From Clostridium sp. CF012 (lineage in GTDB: Bacteria > Bacillota > Clostridia > Clostridiales > Clostridiaceae), in contig NZ_JAHLEF010000012.1 of NCBI RefSeq assembly GCF_018861755.1, positions 59,571 through 123,570 of the forward strand: a stretch of 64,000 nt of DNA, read 5' to 3'. Shown piece by piece: positions 50,999 through 59,189 of the stretch. The position numbers and the translations under genes are program-made. Position 1 is the stretch's first letter. Each line of letters begins with the position of its first letter. The notes beneath the pieces are model-generated. The model had not been told where the DNA came from, made no database searches, and saw only the letters and a list, made by a program, of their open reading frames with translations.

Positions 50999-51229
50999 AT
51001 GAAAATAAGTAAAAATATATTCATCTCAGCATTAATAGTTATTGTAACTCTCTCAATTATAATGGTAACCCTTTTGTTTGCACACCTATATACATCAGAT
51101 CATTCAGTAAATAACAATTCATCTCAAAAGGGGAATGGAAGAATGCCTCAAGGTGAATTTCAGAAAAAAGATAGCATTACACCTGAAGGAACCCCACCAA
51201 ATGGGGATTTTAAGAAACCAGAAAATTAA
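50999..51229 (+). CDS. Small membrane-anchored hydrophilic-tail protein
   Basis: A 76-residue protein. One N-terminal membrane helix (IFISALIVIVTLSIIMVTLLFAHLY) is followed by a Gln/Asn/Pro/Lys-rich outer tail (GRMPQGEFQKKDSITPEGTPPNGDF). The tail composition recalls the Gly/Asn-rich loops of the neighbouring glycosyltransferase. It lies 14 bases upstream of the mannosyltransferase gene, so the two are co-transcribed. Function unknown; a scaffold or accessory role in the glycosylation group is possible. Confidence 0.65.
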   Translation: MKISKNIFISALIVIVTLSIIMVTLLFAHLYTSDHSVNNNSSQKGNGRMPQGEFQKKDSITPEGTPPNGDFKKPEN

Positions 51230-51243
51230 GTTGGAGGAGATTT

Positions 51244-52392
51244 ATGGATAATAATAAAGTGTTTTTAAAAAAATTTCTTATATTGGCTTTTATTATATGG
51301 ATTGCCCTACTTATTAGAATTCCAGGTTTACCTTTTATGAGTGGAGACTATAATGCCTTTGTAAGTAAATGGTTTGATACTATAAAAACGGGTGGTGGTT
51401 TTGCTGCCTTAAAAAATGCAATGGGTGATTACACTCAGCCTTATCTATACCTATTAACAATAGGCACTTATACAAATATAAATAAACTATTCTATGTAAA
51501 AATGTTATCTTTTGTTTTTGAAATAATGGCAGCTTTTTTTATTATGAAAATAGTCAATATGAAGTATAAAAACAAGAAATTAGTTTATCTCTCTTTTGGA
51601 ATTGTACTTTTGTTTCCAACAGTTATATTTAACGGATCTGTATGGGGTCAATGCGATATAATATTTACCGCCTTTGTCATTGGTTCTATCTATTATATTT
51701 TATCTGAAAAACCGGTTACTTCATTAATATTTTATGGGATTGCATTATCCTTTAAACTACAAGCAATATTTTTCCTGCCATTATTCGGAATTCTACTATT
51801 TAAAAACAGAATTAATATATATCATTTGATACTAATACCACTCTCCTATTTAGTTTTAAGCATGCCTAGTTTAATTGTGGGTAGACCATTAAAAGAAATT
51901 TTACTAACTTATGTTAATCAATCCGGTGAATATAAAAATTTAACCTATAATGCACCTTCAATATATCAATGGGTACCTAGTAAATTGTCTAGTAATACAA
52001 CCCTAGGTTATATTGGAATATTATTGGCGTTTGTAGTTGTACTTATTATTATTTATGTAAGTGTTAGATATATAAAAATTATTAAATACGAAAATGTTAT
52101 AGAGCTCTCTTTATTATTAGCTATAATAGTACCGTTTTTATTACCACGGATGCATGAGAGCTATTTCTTTATGGCAGATATAATTTCACTTTTATATGCT
52201 TTTTGTTTTCCAAAGAAATTTTATATAGCTATAATAATCCCTTTGGTATCGTTACTGTGTTATCTTCCATTCTTATATAATACAGGGACAGATTCGTTAA
52301 TAGATCTTTCTATAGTTTTATTTATAGTTATAATTGATTTAATATACTCGTTCAGACTTCATTTAACTAGTGAAAGCAAGCAATTGCAATAA
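51244..52392 (+). CDS. Gpi18-like membrane mannosyltransferase
   Basis: A 382-residue protein with about nine or ten membrane helices. The first periplasmic loop has SGDYNAFVSKWFDTIK, with the acidic pair expected of GT-C glycosyltransferases. NGSVWGQCDIIFTAFVIGSIYYILSEKP and GIALSFKLQAIFFLPLFGILLF are hallmarks of the COG5542/Gpi18-like group. It would use a lipid-linked sugar on the outer face. GGAGG precedes the ATG. With GtrA and GtrB it forms a set for adding sugars to lipids, teichoic acids or proteins. Confidence 0.85.
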   Translation: MDNNKVFLKKFLILAFIIWIALLIRIPGLPFMSGDYNAFVSKWFDTIKTGGGFAALKNAMGDYTQPYLYLLTIGTYTNINKLFYVKMLSFVFEIMAAFFIMKIVNMKYKNKKLVYLSFGIVLLFPTVIFNGSVWGQCDIIFTAFVIGSIYYILSEKPVTSLIFYGIALSFKLQAIFFLPLFGILLFKNRINIYHLILIPLSYLVLSMPSLIVGRPLKEILLTYVNQSGEYKNLTYNAPSIYQWVPSKLSSNTTLGYIGILLAFVVVLIIIYVSVRYIKIIKYENVIELSLLLAIIVPFLLPRMHESYFFMADIISLLYAFCFPKKFYIAIIIPLVSLLCYLPFLYNTGTDSLIDLSIVLFIVIIDLIYSFRLHLTSESKQLQ

Positions 52393-52543
52393 AAGTTTAA
52401 TTGATTTCTTGCTATCACATAATTATTACACGTACATGCCATAATTAACCATTATAATTTAATTATATGAAACCATTAGAAAATTAAGGATTAATATCTA
52501 TTATGGGTTATACAAATGAAACTTATTAAAAGGAGACAATAAT

Positions 52544-52627
52544 ATGAATACTGATGTTGCTAGAAATTCAAATATAACTAGAGGAAATTCAATAAATTCT
52601 ATTAATACAATTGACATCTTTGCTTAA
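52544..52627 (+). CDS. 27-residue small open reading frame
   Basis: An ATG seven bases after a strong AAAGGAGA site opens a 27-codon frame that is polar and Asn/Ser-rich (begins MNTDVARNSN, ends NTIDIFA). No helix or family is recognised. It could be a true small protein, a leader peptide, or the start of a deleted gene. In the gene-free stretch 52393-52714 nothing else is seen. Confidence 0.3.
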   Translation: MNTDVARNSNITRGNSINSINTIDIFA

Positions 52628-52714
52628 ATATCCGAAGGATAATAAAATTATAAACACATTTAAATAAAATGGTAACAAAAGCAGGATTTCTCCTTCCCCC
52701 TCTTCATATAATTA

Positions 52715-53170
52715 TTATTTGTGAATCATCTTTGCAAATAAAGCTACCATTCCAGATGTAATAAGCGGTCCTACAGGCACCCCTCCTAAAAAAGCTGCTG
52801 CAGCAACTGCACCTATTATCATGGCAGGCATAATATCGCTATGTCCTTGAACTGTAAGATAGTTCAATCCTTGTCCACTTAAATAAGTTGTTAAAAATGA
52901 AAGAACTAGAGCAGTTATACCTATCCAGGATGTAAATACGTTTTTTATATTCGCTGTTGTAATGCTACCATTTGCAATTGGTATCATTATGGCGGCTATA
53001 AGAAATATAAGTCCCCCTGTAATTCCACTTTTTTCTATAAAGGGATATACATATCTGTCCAAACCTAAGAGTTTCAGCATAAGTAAGATACATGTAGCAA
53101 TAGCTACTGAATTAGCTTTGCCAAAAATGGCAGCAGCAAGAATCAACAATAAAATAATATTAGAATTCAA
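52715..53170 (-). CDS. DUF441-family membrane protein
   Basis: A 151-residue protein with four hydrophobic helices: NIILLLILAAAIFGKANSVAIATCILLMLKLL, GLIFLIAAIMIPIA, WIGITALVLSFLTTYLSGQGLNYL, and MIIGAVAAAAFLGGVPVGPLITSGMVALFAKM. This matches the DUF441/YeaL family (about 150 residues). The function of the family is unknown. It is a single gene and there is no link to its neighbours. Confidence 0.85.
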   Translation of the reverse strand: MNSNIILLLILAAAIFGKANSVAIATCILLMLKLLGLDRYVYPFIEKSGITGGLIFLIAAIMIPIANGSITTANIKNVFTSWIGITALVLSFLTTYLSGQGLNYLTVQGHSDIMPAMIIGAVAAAAFLGGVPVGPLITSGMVALFAKMIHK

Positions 53171-53324
53171 AATAAATCATCTCCTGAAATATATTACTTA
53201 GTACTCTTAAAAGAATCACTTAAAACATTCTATTCAAAATCTACCATGTTAATTCGATTATATTTTTTAAATAACAGCGTAACGTTCCACTTCCACCTTA
53301 ACTATATTTATACCAACAAAAAAA

Positions 53325-53352
53325 TAACATACTAATTATAATTAGTATGTTA
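53325..53352. other. Perfect 28-base palindrome
   Basis: TAACATACTAATTA joins directly to its complement, with an A run to the left (a T run on the minus strand). It looks like a terminator, but no minus-strand gene lies upstream of it. A second hairpin (AAAACCCAC with GTGGGCTTTT, about 53437-53468) lies nearby. No gene is seen in 53171-53646. Confidence 0.5.
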
Positions 53353-53543
53353 AACATCTTTATATTTATTATTTACATGAACGTATCATATAGTGTCCTG
53401 TCCATGAATTGACCTAGCTTTGCGCTTATTTTTTAAAACCCACTCAATTTTACGATGTGGGCTTTTAAAATATCAGGTTAACATTTAATATTAAGTAAAT
53501 ATATTTATATCACAACAATTAAAAAAATAATATAATATGGATC

Positions 53544-53598
53544 TCACATAAAGTTCACATATTAATTTGATACTGATGCTACAATTGACATCTATAAT
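53544..53598 (+). promoter_or_regulatory. PhoP-box-type promoter of the gtrB-like gene
   Basis: TCACAT at 53544 and 53555 (11-base period) and TATAAT at 53593, identical in layout to the promoter at 48368. Confidence 0.55.
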
Positions 53599-53646
53599 TT
53601 TAATTATAGAGTACATTAAAAGATTAGAGTGAAGGGAATGATAAAT

Positions 53647-54675
53647 ATGTCTAATGGAATTGTTTATTCTTTAGTGGTGCCTTTGTATAATGAAGAACTT
53701 GTAATAAATGAAAGTTATTGCAGATTGAAATCCGTAATGGATCGTACCTTCGAGAATTATGAAATTGTATTTATTAATGATGGAAGTTCGGACACAACAA
53801 GAGAAAAAGCAGAGGACATATGTAGGAATGATGATAGTATAAAGCTTATAAACTTTTCAAGAAACTTTGGACATCAAGCTGCTATAACTGCCGGAATGAA
53901 TAAGGCCTTAGGTTCAGCTATTATTGTAATAGATGCAGATCTTCAAGATCCTCCAGAAGCTATTTTAGATATGATTAAAAAATGGAGACAAGGCTATGAT
54001 GTTGTATACGGGAAAAGAATTAAGCGAGAAGGTGAAACCTTTTTCAAAAAATTCACGGCTAAGTCTTACTATAGATTACTAAAAAGTACGACAACAATTG
54101 ATATTCCAGTTGATACTGGAGATTTTAGACTTATAGATAGAAAGGTATGTGATGCGCTAAATTCATTACCAGAAAAAAATAGATATATAAGGGGTTTAGT
54201 TAGTTGGGTTGGCTATAAACAAACCTTTGTAGAATTTGCACGACAAGAAAGATTTGTTGGCGAAACAAAATATTCACTAAAGAAAATGATGAAATTAGCT
54301 TTTGATGGCATAACCTCTTTCTCCTATAAACCATTAGTGGTAGCTGGCTACCTCGGAGCATTTACAGGTTTAATAGGCACTATTCTATTAATTGGTAGTA
54401 TTCTAACATCAGTATTTAACCACACTAGCATATTAAATTTGGGGCTAGTTCTAGGCATTAACTTTATTATGTTTGGTATTATGTCATGTTTTTTCGCTAT
54501 TATGGGTCAGTATATTGCGAGAATTTCTGATGAAAGTAAAAACAGACCACTATATATAGTGGAAAGTACCATAAGTCATAATGAGCTTAATAAAAGTGAC
54601 ATTTTAAAAGCAACTAGATCCTCTAAAATATATCACTTAAAATCCAGTTCAAAAATCTCAGCCATAAATAATTAG
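53647..54675 (+). CDS. GtrB-like polyprenyl-phosphate glycosyltransferase (GT2)
   Basis: A 342-residue protein. The N-terminal GT2 domain has YSLVVPLYNEELVINESY, EIVFINDGSSDTT, and the DxD element VIDADLQDPPEAILDM; DTGDFRLIDRKV and NRYIRGLVSWVGYKQ are typical of DPM1/GtrB enzymes. Two C-terminal membrane helices (LVVAGYLGAFTGLIGTILLIG and GLVLGINFIMFGIMSCFFAIM) anchor it. It makes polyprenyl-phosphate hexose at the inner face, which GtrA would flip and the GT-C enzymes use. ATG 53647 lies nine bases after AAGGGA. It shares its promoter type with the gtrA group 5 kb away. Confidence 0.9.
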   Translation: MSNGIVYSLVVPLYNEELVINESYCRLKSVMDRTFENYEIVFINDGSSDTTREKAEDICRNDDSIKLINFSRNFGHQAAITAGMNKALGSAIIVIDADLQDPPEAILDMIKKWRQGYDVVYGKRIKREGETFFKKFTAKSYYRLLKSTTTIDIPVDTGDFRLIDRKVCDALNSLPEKNRYIRGLVSWVGYKQTFVEFARQERFVGETKYSLKKMMKLAFDGITSFSYKPLVVAGYLGAFTGLIGTILLIGSILTSVFNHTSILNLGLVLGINFIMFGIMSCFFAIMGQYIARISDESKNRPLYIVESTISHNELNKSDILKATRSSKIYHLKSSSKISAINN

Positions 54676-54678
54676 TTC

Positions 54679-54708
54679 AAACTCCTACGTCTTATGGCGT
54701 GGGAGTTT
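54679..54708 (+). terminator. Terminator of the gtrB-like gene
   Basis: AAACTCC with GGAGTTT plus inner ACG/CGT pairing; a modest T-rich tail. Confidence 0.65.
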
Positions 54709-54860
54709 ATTAAATTACAATTAGCATCATCGAAATCTTATTAGTTTTTATATAGCTTATTTTTAAAATATTTCGTCATAAATTACCATTACGCATTAAC
54801 CATATTTAACCATTGTACATTTATTGCCTCTTTAATGTCAATATAAAACCGATATATTAA

Positions 54861-54888
54861 AAACCCACATCTTAATTGATATGGGTTT
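54861..54888 (-). terminator. Terminator of the VOC gene
   Basis: AAACCCACATC pairs with GATATGGGTTT (one mismatch); T-rich on the minus strand. Confidence 0.65.
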
Positions 54889-54964
54889 GCTACTTGTCTC
54901 GTATATAAATAAGAAAGCGAATTAACTCAACTGTATATTACATCAAGCCGAATGCTTTTGAAAA

Positions 54965-55327
54965 TCACTTCGGAAAAACCCGTAACTGTACTGATACCCC
55001 ATTTGGGTCATAAACATAGAAATAGCGAGTTCGAATGTCAGGGTTCTGGATGGCAGAAGGGTTCAGGCCTCTGTCATTCGCAAGCTTATGCATTGCATCC
55101 AGTTTATCCGTCTCAAAGCAAATGAACATACCTTTGCCTTCAAACTTCTGACCTTGTGGCATGCAGACAAGTTCAATCTCAGTTTCTCCGCTGCCATTTG
55201 TCAGAAATGCAACTTCTCCAGGTTCTGCTTTAAAGCGGCGGGAAATAGTTAGTTCTGTAATCGTCTCATAAAACTCAATAGATTCTTCCAAGTTGTTGAC
55301 CATTAAGGTCACATGCTGAATATGCAT
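54965..55327 (-). CDS. VOC-family (glyoxalase-like) protein
   Basis: A 120-residue protein with two beta-alpha-beta-beta-beta units: IQHVTLMVNNLEESIEFYETI (first, with His4-type ligand), GEVAFLTNGSGETEIELV, then GMFICFETDKLDAMHKLANDRG and FYVYDPNGVSVQLRVFP (second). This is the vicinal oxygen chelate fold of lactoylglutathione lyases and resistance proteins. The substrate cannot be told. Base use is slightly richer in G and C than its neighbours, which may hint at transfer. Confidence 0.85.
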   Translation of the reverse strand: MHIQHVTLMVNNLEESIEFYETITELTISRRFKAEPGEVAFLTNGSGETEIELVCMPQGQKFEGKGMFICFETDKLDAMHKLANDRGLNPSAIQNPDIRTRYFYVYDPNGVSVQLRVFPK

Positions 55328-55428
55328 AGTATATCTCCTTTTCTTTGTGTAATCTTAAATAATTATCACACAATAAAATATGTAATTCAAGAAGTGTTTT
55401 CCTCAATATAAATATATCAAAAAGTGGA

Positions 55429-56067
55429 TCACTCTATGCTTTTTATCTTTTCAATATCTGAACTACAAAGGATTTCAAGATTATTAAATATTTTTTCTTC
55501 TGACCAATTCCACCATTTTAAGGCTAACAGATATTGGATCAAATCATCATCAAAGCGTTTCCTTATTATTTTAGCAGGGTTTCCACCAGCTATATGGTAA
55601 TCAGGAACGTCTTTTGTAACAACCGAATTGGTAGCAATAATTGCACCGTCACCAATATGTATGCCTGGCATTACAACTACATTTTGGCCTATCCAAACAT
55701 CATTACCGACAATGGTGTCTCCTTTTACTGGTAGATCATCAAGAGTTGGTGTAGCTTTTTCCCAACCGTTTCCCATAATATTAAAAGGATATGTTGTTAC
55801 AGAACACATTCGATGATTAGCACCATTCATTACAAATTCAATTCCATGAGCAATTGCGCAAAATTTTCCTATAATCAATTTATCTCCTAGAAAATCATAA
55901 TGATGTGTAACATGTTTTTCAAATTCTTCTGCACCATTCACATCATCATAGTAAGTATAATCACCAACCTGAATATTTGGATTTTTAATAACATTTTTAA
56001 TATAACAAACTTGTTTTATGTTTTCATTCGGATAAATACTATTTGGATTAGGTCCATTTTTCTTCAT
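55429..56067 (-). CDS. Vat/CatB-type xenobiotic acetyltransferase
   Basis: A 212-residue left-handed beta-helix acetyltransferase. It starts with GPNPNSIYPNENIKQVCYIKN and GDYTYYDD, as in streptogramin A acetyltransferases. The active His segment is FVMNGANHRM; DTIVGNDVWIGQNVVVMPGIHIGDGAIIATNSVVTKDV gives the hexapeptide repeats, and GGNPAKIIRKRF ends the helix. It would acetylate a hydroxyl group of an antibiotic or other xenobiotic. The Vat-like annotation is common for clostridial chromosomal copies and does not prove resistance. ATG 56067 is chosen over the in-frame GTG. Confidence 0.85.
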   Translation of the reverse strand: MKKNGPNPNSIYPNENIKQVCYIKNVIKNPNIQVGDYTYYDDVNGAEEFEKHVTHHYDFLGDKLIIGKFCAIAHGIEFVMNGANHRMCSVTTYPFNIMGNGWEKATPTLDDLPVKGDTIVGNDVWIGQNVVVMPGIHIGDGAIIATNSVVTKDVPDYHIAGGNPAKIIRKRFDDDLIQYLLALKWWNWSEEKIFNNLEILCSSDIEKIKSIE

Positions 56068-56249
56068 ATACACTTTACCCCCTGTATTATTAAGTCTGCA
56101 TATATTACCATTTCAACTTAATTATAATGTATTTTTTTGTTTTCTTCTTCAAAATTACCTTAATTTAGCTGTATTATTAGCTCTAAATAGCAGGTAACAA
56201 ATTAGATTATCTTCTCACTTTGTATTATCAAAAATATAGATACTTCAAT

Positions 56250-56585
56250 CTAATCTTTATAAAGATGTTTATTAGTTTTTATATAGTTCCCCCCCCAAAT
56301 ATTCATAGCATCTAAAACTGGCTTTAAACTCTTTCCCAGTTCTGAAAGAGAATATTCAACTTTAGTTGGAACTTCAGGGTATACTTTTCTAATAATCAAA
56401 TCATCATCTTCCATTTGTCGAAGTTGTTGCGTTAACATCTTTTCACTTATTCCATTTATTCCATTAGCAAGTTCAGTAAACCTTTGTGTTCCACTGTCAT
56501 GTAAATTTCTTAAAATAAGAACTTTCCACTTGTGGCTGATAAGATTAACAGTTTCTTCAATTGGACATAATTTACTACAGGTCAT
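56250..56585 (-). CDS. HxlR-family transcriptional regulator
   Basis: A 111-residue winged helix protein with CPIEETVNLISHKWKVLILRNL at the start, RFTELANGINGISEKMLTQQLRQMEDDDLI (recognition helix), and YPEVPTKVEYSLSELGKSL. The Cys near the N-terminus is typical of redox- or aldehyde-sensing HxlR proteins. It is divergent from the cupin gene at 56.8 kb, its possible target. Confidence 0.9.
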   Translation of the reverse strand: MTCSKLCPIEETVNLISHKWKVLILRNLHDSGTQRFTELANGINGISEKMLTQQLRQMEDDDLIIRKVYPEVPTKVEYSLSELGKSLKPVLDAMNIWGGNYIKTNKHLYKD

Positions 56586-56813
56586 TTTTATTCTCCCCTA
56601 TCATATATAAATTTAATGCTTACAGTCTAGTTAGTCTAGTACATAATAGTGCCTTCTTGTAAAGAGTTAGTAACTATTATAGTATAAGGCTATCAATTAA
56701 GAAAACATAGGAGGATATTTATTTATGAAGAAATAATTTTTTTTTTACTTTATGCAATATTAACTTCAACAGTTGATTAAAATATGTATTTAAAATTTAG
56801 GAGATGAATGATT

Positions 56814-57122
56814 ATGAAAATATTAAACGTTAATACTATTACAGAAAAAACTATGAGGAAAGCACTATTCACAGAAGGTACAATGGATGCAGGCATTTTG
56901 TTCTACGAACCAGGTGAAACAATGACCCCTCATAAGCATTCAAATTTAGATGAAATATTCTATGTGGTTAGTGGTGAAGGAATAATAACTGTAGATGGAG
57001 AAGACATTTCAATTAAAGAGAATGATGTAATTTTATCCCCAAATGAAGAAAGCCATGGATTTACGAACAATGGACACAACAAATTAGTTATTTTACAAGT
57101 AAAAAACACTATTGTAAAGTAA
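56814..57122 (+). CDS. Small cupin protein
   Basis: A 102-residue single cupin with an intact metal site: PGETMTPHKHSNLDEIFYVVSGEGIITVDGE (His, His, Glu) and SPNEESHGFTN (His). The family binds Mn, Fe or Zn and includes small isomerases and sensors. It is divergent from the HxlR regulator. GGAGATG precedes two possible starts (ATG 56808 and 56814). Confidence 0.85.
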   Translation: MKILNVNTITEKTMRKALFTEGTMDAGILFYEPGETMTPHKHSNLDEIFYVVSGEGIITVDGEDISIKENDVILSPNEESHGFTNNGHNKLVILQVKNTIVK

Positions 57123-57144
57123 ATGTAACATTTGTAAGCCTTAG

Positions 57145-57175
57145 AATAAAAGCCTGTTGGATGCTTTTATTTTAA
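57145..57175 (+). terminator. Terminator of the cupin gene
   Basis: AATAAAAGC pairs with GCTTTTATT, followed by TTAAT. Confidence 0.7.
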
Positions 57176-57302
57176 TGCTTCTATTTGAAAACTATACTAA
57201 CTAAAATATATATGAATTTTTTATTTATCTTCCTTATTTTCTAATTTGTTTAGGATAACATCTATCTTTTTCTCCATTTCTTTATTTCAATTAACAATCT
57301 TT

Positions 57303-57818
57303 TTAATATGAGCTCTTATTTATTTCAAAAATATCATGCACCATATCAATCCCATTATATGGTTTTATAAATTCGCCCACACTAACCATACCAAGTCTTT
57401 TGGCTACTAAGATTGACGTTGTATTTTGAGGACGAATATCGCAAATAACTTTATCAGTTTTTAGCACATCAAAGGCATAGTCTATACAAGCCATCGCCCC
57501 TTCCGTTGCATAACCTTTTCCCCAAAACTCACTGTTCAAAATATACCCTATATCCCAATATTTTTCATGATTTATTGTTTGATGCAATAATCCAATTTGA
57601 CCAACCACCTGGTTTGTAAGCTTATTAACTGCTAAAAGATAACCTATACCGTCCTCACTATATCGTCTTATTTGATTGTCAATCCAAGCGGTGATTTGCT
57701 TGTCAGAAAAAGTATGCTCCCATGCGTACATCACATCAATATCTTTTAGCATCTTTGCAAGTTCATTAAAATCCTTGTGCGTTATCTTACGCAAAATCAG
57801 TCTTTTACTTTCAATCAT
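57303..57818 (-). CDS. GNAT-family (RimJ-like) acetyltransferase
   Basis: A 171-residue N-acetyltransferase: ESKRLILRKITHKDFNEL at the start, YLLAVNKLTNQVVGQIGLL, YILNSEFWGKGYATEGAMACIDYAF (the acetyl-CoA pyrophosphate loop) and NTTSILVAKRLGM. It belongs to the RimJ/RimL-like group that acetylates small molecules or protein N-termini. It starts 26 bases after homoserine dehydrogenase and may share the threonine operon transcript. A short frame-shifted remnant (57245-57300, reading EKKIDVILNKLENKE) lies just past its stop. Confidence 0.9.
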   Translation of the reverse strand: MIESKRLILRKITHKDFNELAKMLKDIDVMYAWEHTFSDKQITAWIDNQIRRYSEDGIGYLLAVNKLTNQVVGQIGLLHQTINHEKYWDIGYILNSEFWGKGYATEGAMACIDYAFDVLKTDKVICDIRPQNTTSILVAKRLGMVSVGEFIKPYNGIDMVHDIFEINKSSY

Positions 57819-57843
57819 TTTTCTTCACCTTCCGTTAGTATAA

Positions 57844-59133
57844 TTAGCTAAAGGATTCTATCCTTATTATACTTTCGACTCTGTTAACATTTTCCAGTGA
57901 CCTTATCTTTTCCAAGGAATTTCTTATATCCGCTTCTAGACTTTTATGAGTAATAAATGCTAGTGGTACATCATCTTCATCTCTTACATCTTGCGTCATG
58001 GATATAATGCTAACATTGTTTTCACCAAATACTTTCGCTGTATCTCCTAAAACCCCTGCTCTATCTTTAACATTAAGTCTGATATAGAATTCTGATTCAT
58101 TTTGATCTGTTTTCTTTATTTCTTTAAAATCAACTTCCTCACTTACCTCACTTAAGTCTGCTGGCTTTACATTGTTTCGAAGTATAGATATTATATCTCC
58201 TACAACTGCACTTCCAGTTGGCAGATCACCTGCTCCTCTTCCATATAGCATTAGTTCTCCCACTGCATTTCCTTTTATCATAATAGCATTAAAGACATCA
58301 TTTACATTTGCCATTGGGTGATTAGAGGGTACTAGGGTTGGATGTACTCTTAGCTCTAATTTATTGTTTTCTTCTTTTGCTATTGCCAGTAATTTTATTG
58401 TATAACCAAATTTTTTTGCATATTCTATATCCATAGAACTAATATTTCTTATTCCTTCTCTATAAATAGCATCATGATTAACTTTAGTTCCAAAGGATAG
58501 TGAAGCCATTATAGCAAGCTTATACACTGCATCATACCCATCTACATCAGAGGTTGGGTCTGCTTCAGCATAACCCTTTTCTTGGGCTTCTTTTAATGCC
58601 GCTTCAAAGCTAATTCCATCATTAGTCATTTTACTTAGTATATAATTAGTTGTTCCATTTATAATTCCAATTATCTGCTGAATTCTATTGGCTGTGAGGC
58701 TCTCATTAATTTCCCGTATTATTGGAATTCCACCCGCCACACTTGCTTCATAATAAAATAACACTTTTTCTTCCTCAGCTATTTTGAATAGCTCGTCGCT
58801 CCAGTTTGCAATAACTAGTTTATTAGCAGTTACAATATGTTTTTTAGCTTTCATGGCTCGTATCATATATTCCTTAGCTTGACCTGGTCCCCCAATTAGC
58901 TCAACCACAATTTTAATACTTTCATCATTAATAATATCATCAATATTATCTGTTAAGATTCCCTTAGCCACAGTAATATCTCTTTTTTTATTTATATCTT
59001 TAACTAATATCTTAGCTACCTCTATTTCATAATTTGAACGTTTCATTATTTCTCTTTTATTTTCCTGGAGTATCTTCCAAACACCTGTGCCGACATTCCC
59101 AAAGCCTAAAATTGCTATCTTTACTTTTTCCAT
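57844..59133 (-). CDS. hom: Homoserine dehydrogenase
   Basis: A 429-residue enzyme: VKIAILGFGNVGTGVWKIL (NAD fold), HIVTANKLVIANW, the catalytic segment EASVAGGIPIIREINES, GTTNYILSKM, EADPTSDVDGYDAVYKLAI, and a C-terminal ACT domain (FYIRLNVKDRAGVLGDTAKVFGENNVSII) for feedback control. It reduces aspartate semialdehyde to homoserine. It is the last biosynthetic gene of the operon apgM-like, thrC, aspartate kinase, hom. Confidence 0.95.
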   Translation of the reverse strand: MEKVKIAILGFGNVGTGVWKILQENKREIMKRSNYEIEVAKILVKDINKKRDITVAKGILTDNIDDIINDESIKIVVELIGGPGQAKEYMIRAMKAKKHIVTANKLVIANWSDELFKIAEEEKVLFYYEASVAGGIPIIREINESLTANRIQQIIGIINGTTNYILSKMTNDGISFEAALKEAQEKGYAEADPTSDVDGYDAVYKLAIMASLSFGTKVNHDAIYREGIRNISSMDIEYAKKFGYTIKLLAIAKEENNKLELRVHPTLVPSNHPMANVNDVFNAIMIKGNAVGELMLYGRGAGDLPTGSAVVGDIISILRNNVKPADLSEVSEEVDFKEIKKTDQNESEFYIRLNVKDRAGVLGDTAKVFGENNVSIISMTQDVRDEDDVPLAFITHKSLEADIRNSLEKIRSLENVNRVESIIRIESFS

Positions 59134-59189
59134 ATTAATCGCCCCTCTCTAAAACTTAAATTATGCTATTATATAGGGTCAAGTGATTA

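Noticed and set aside
53390..53470. Possible transposon remnant around GTGTCCTGTCCATGAATTG and a CCCAC/GTGGG hairpin
   Set aside because: No transposase text and no matching second end are visible.
57217..57302. A short minus-strand frame reading MEKKIDVILNKLENKEDK
   Set aside because: It looks like the tail of a lost gene, but it has no ribosome site and is too short to name.
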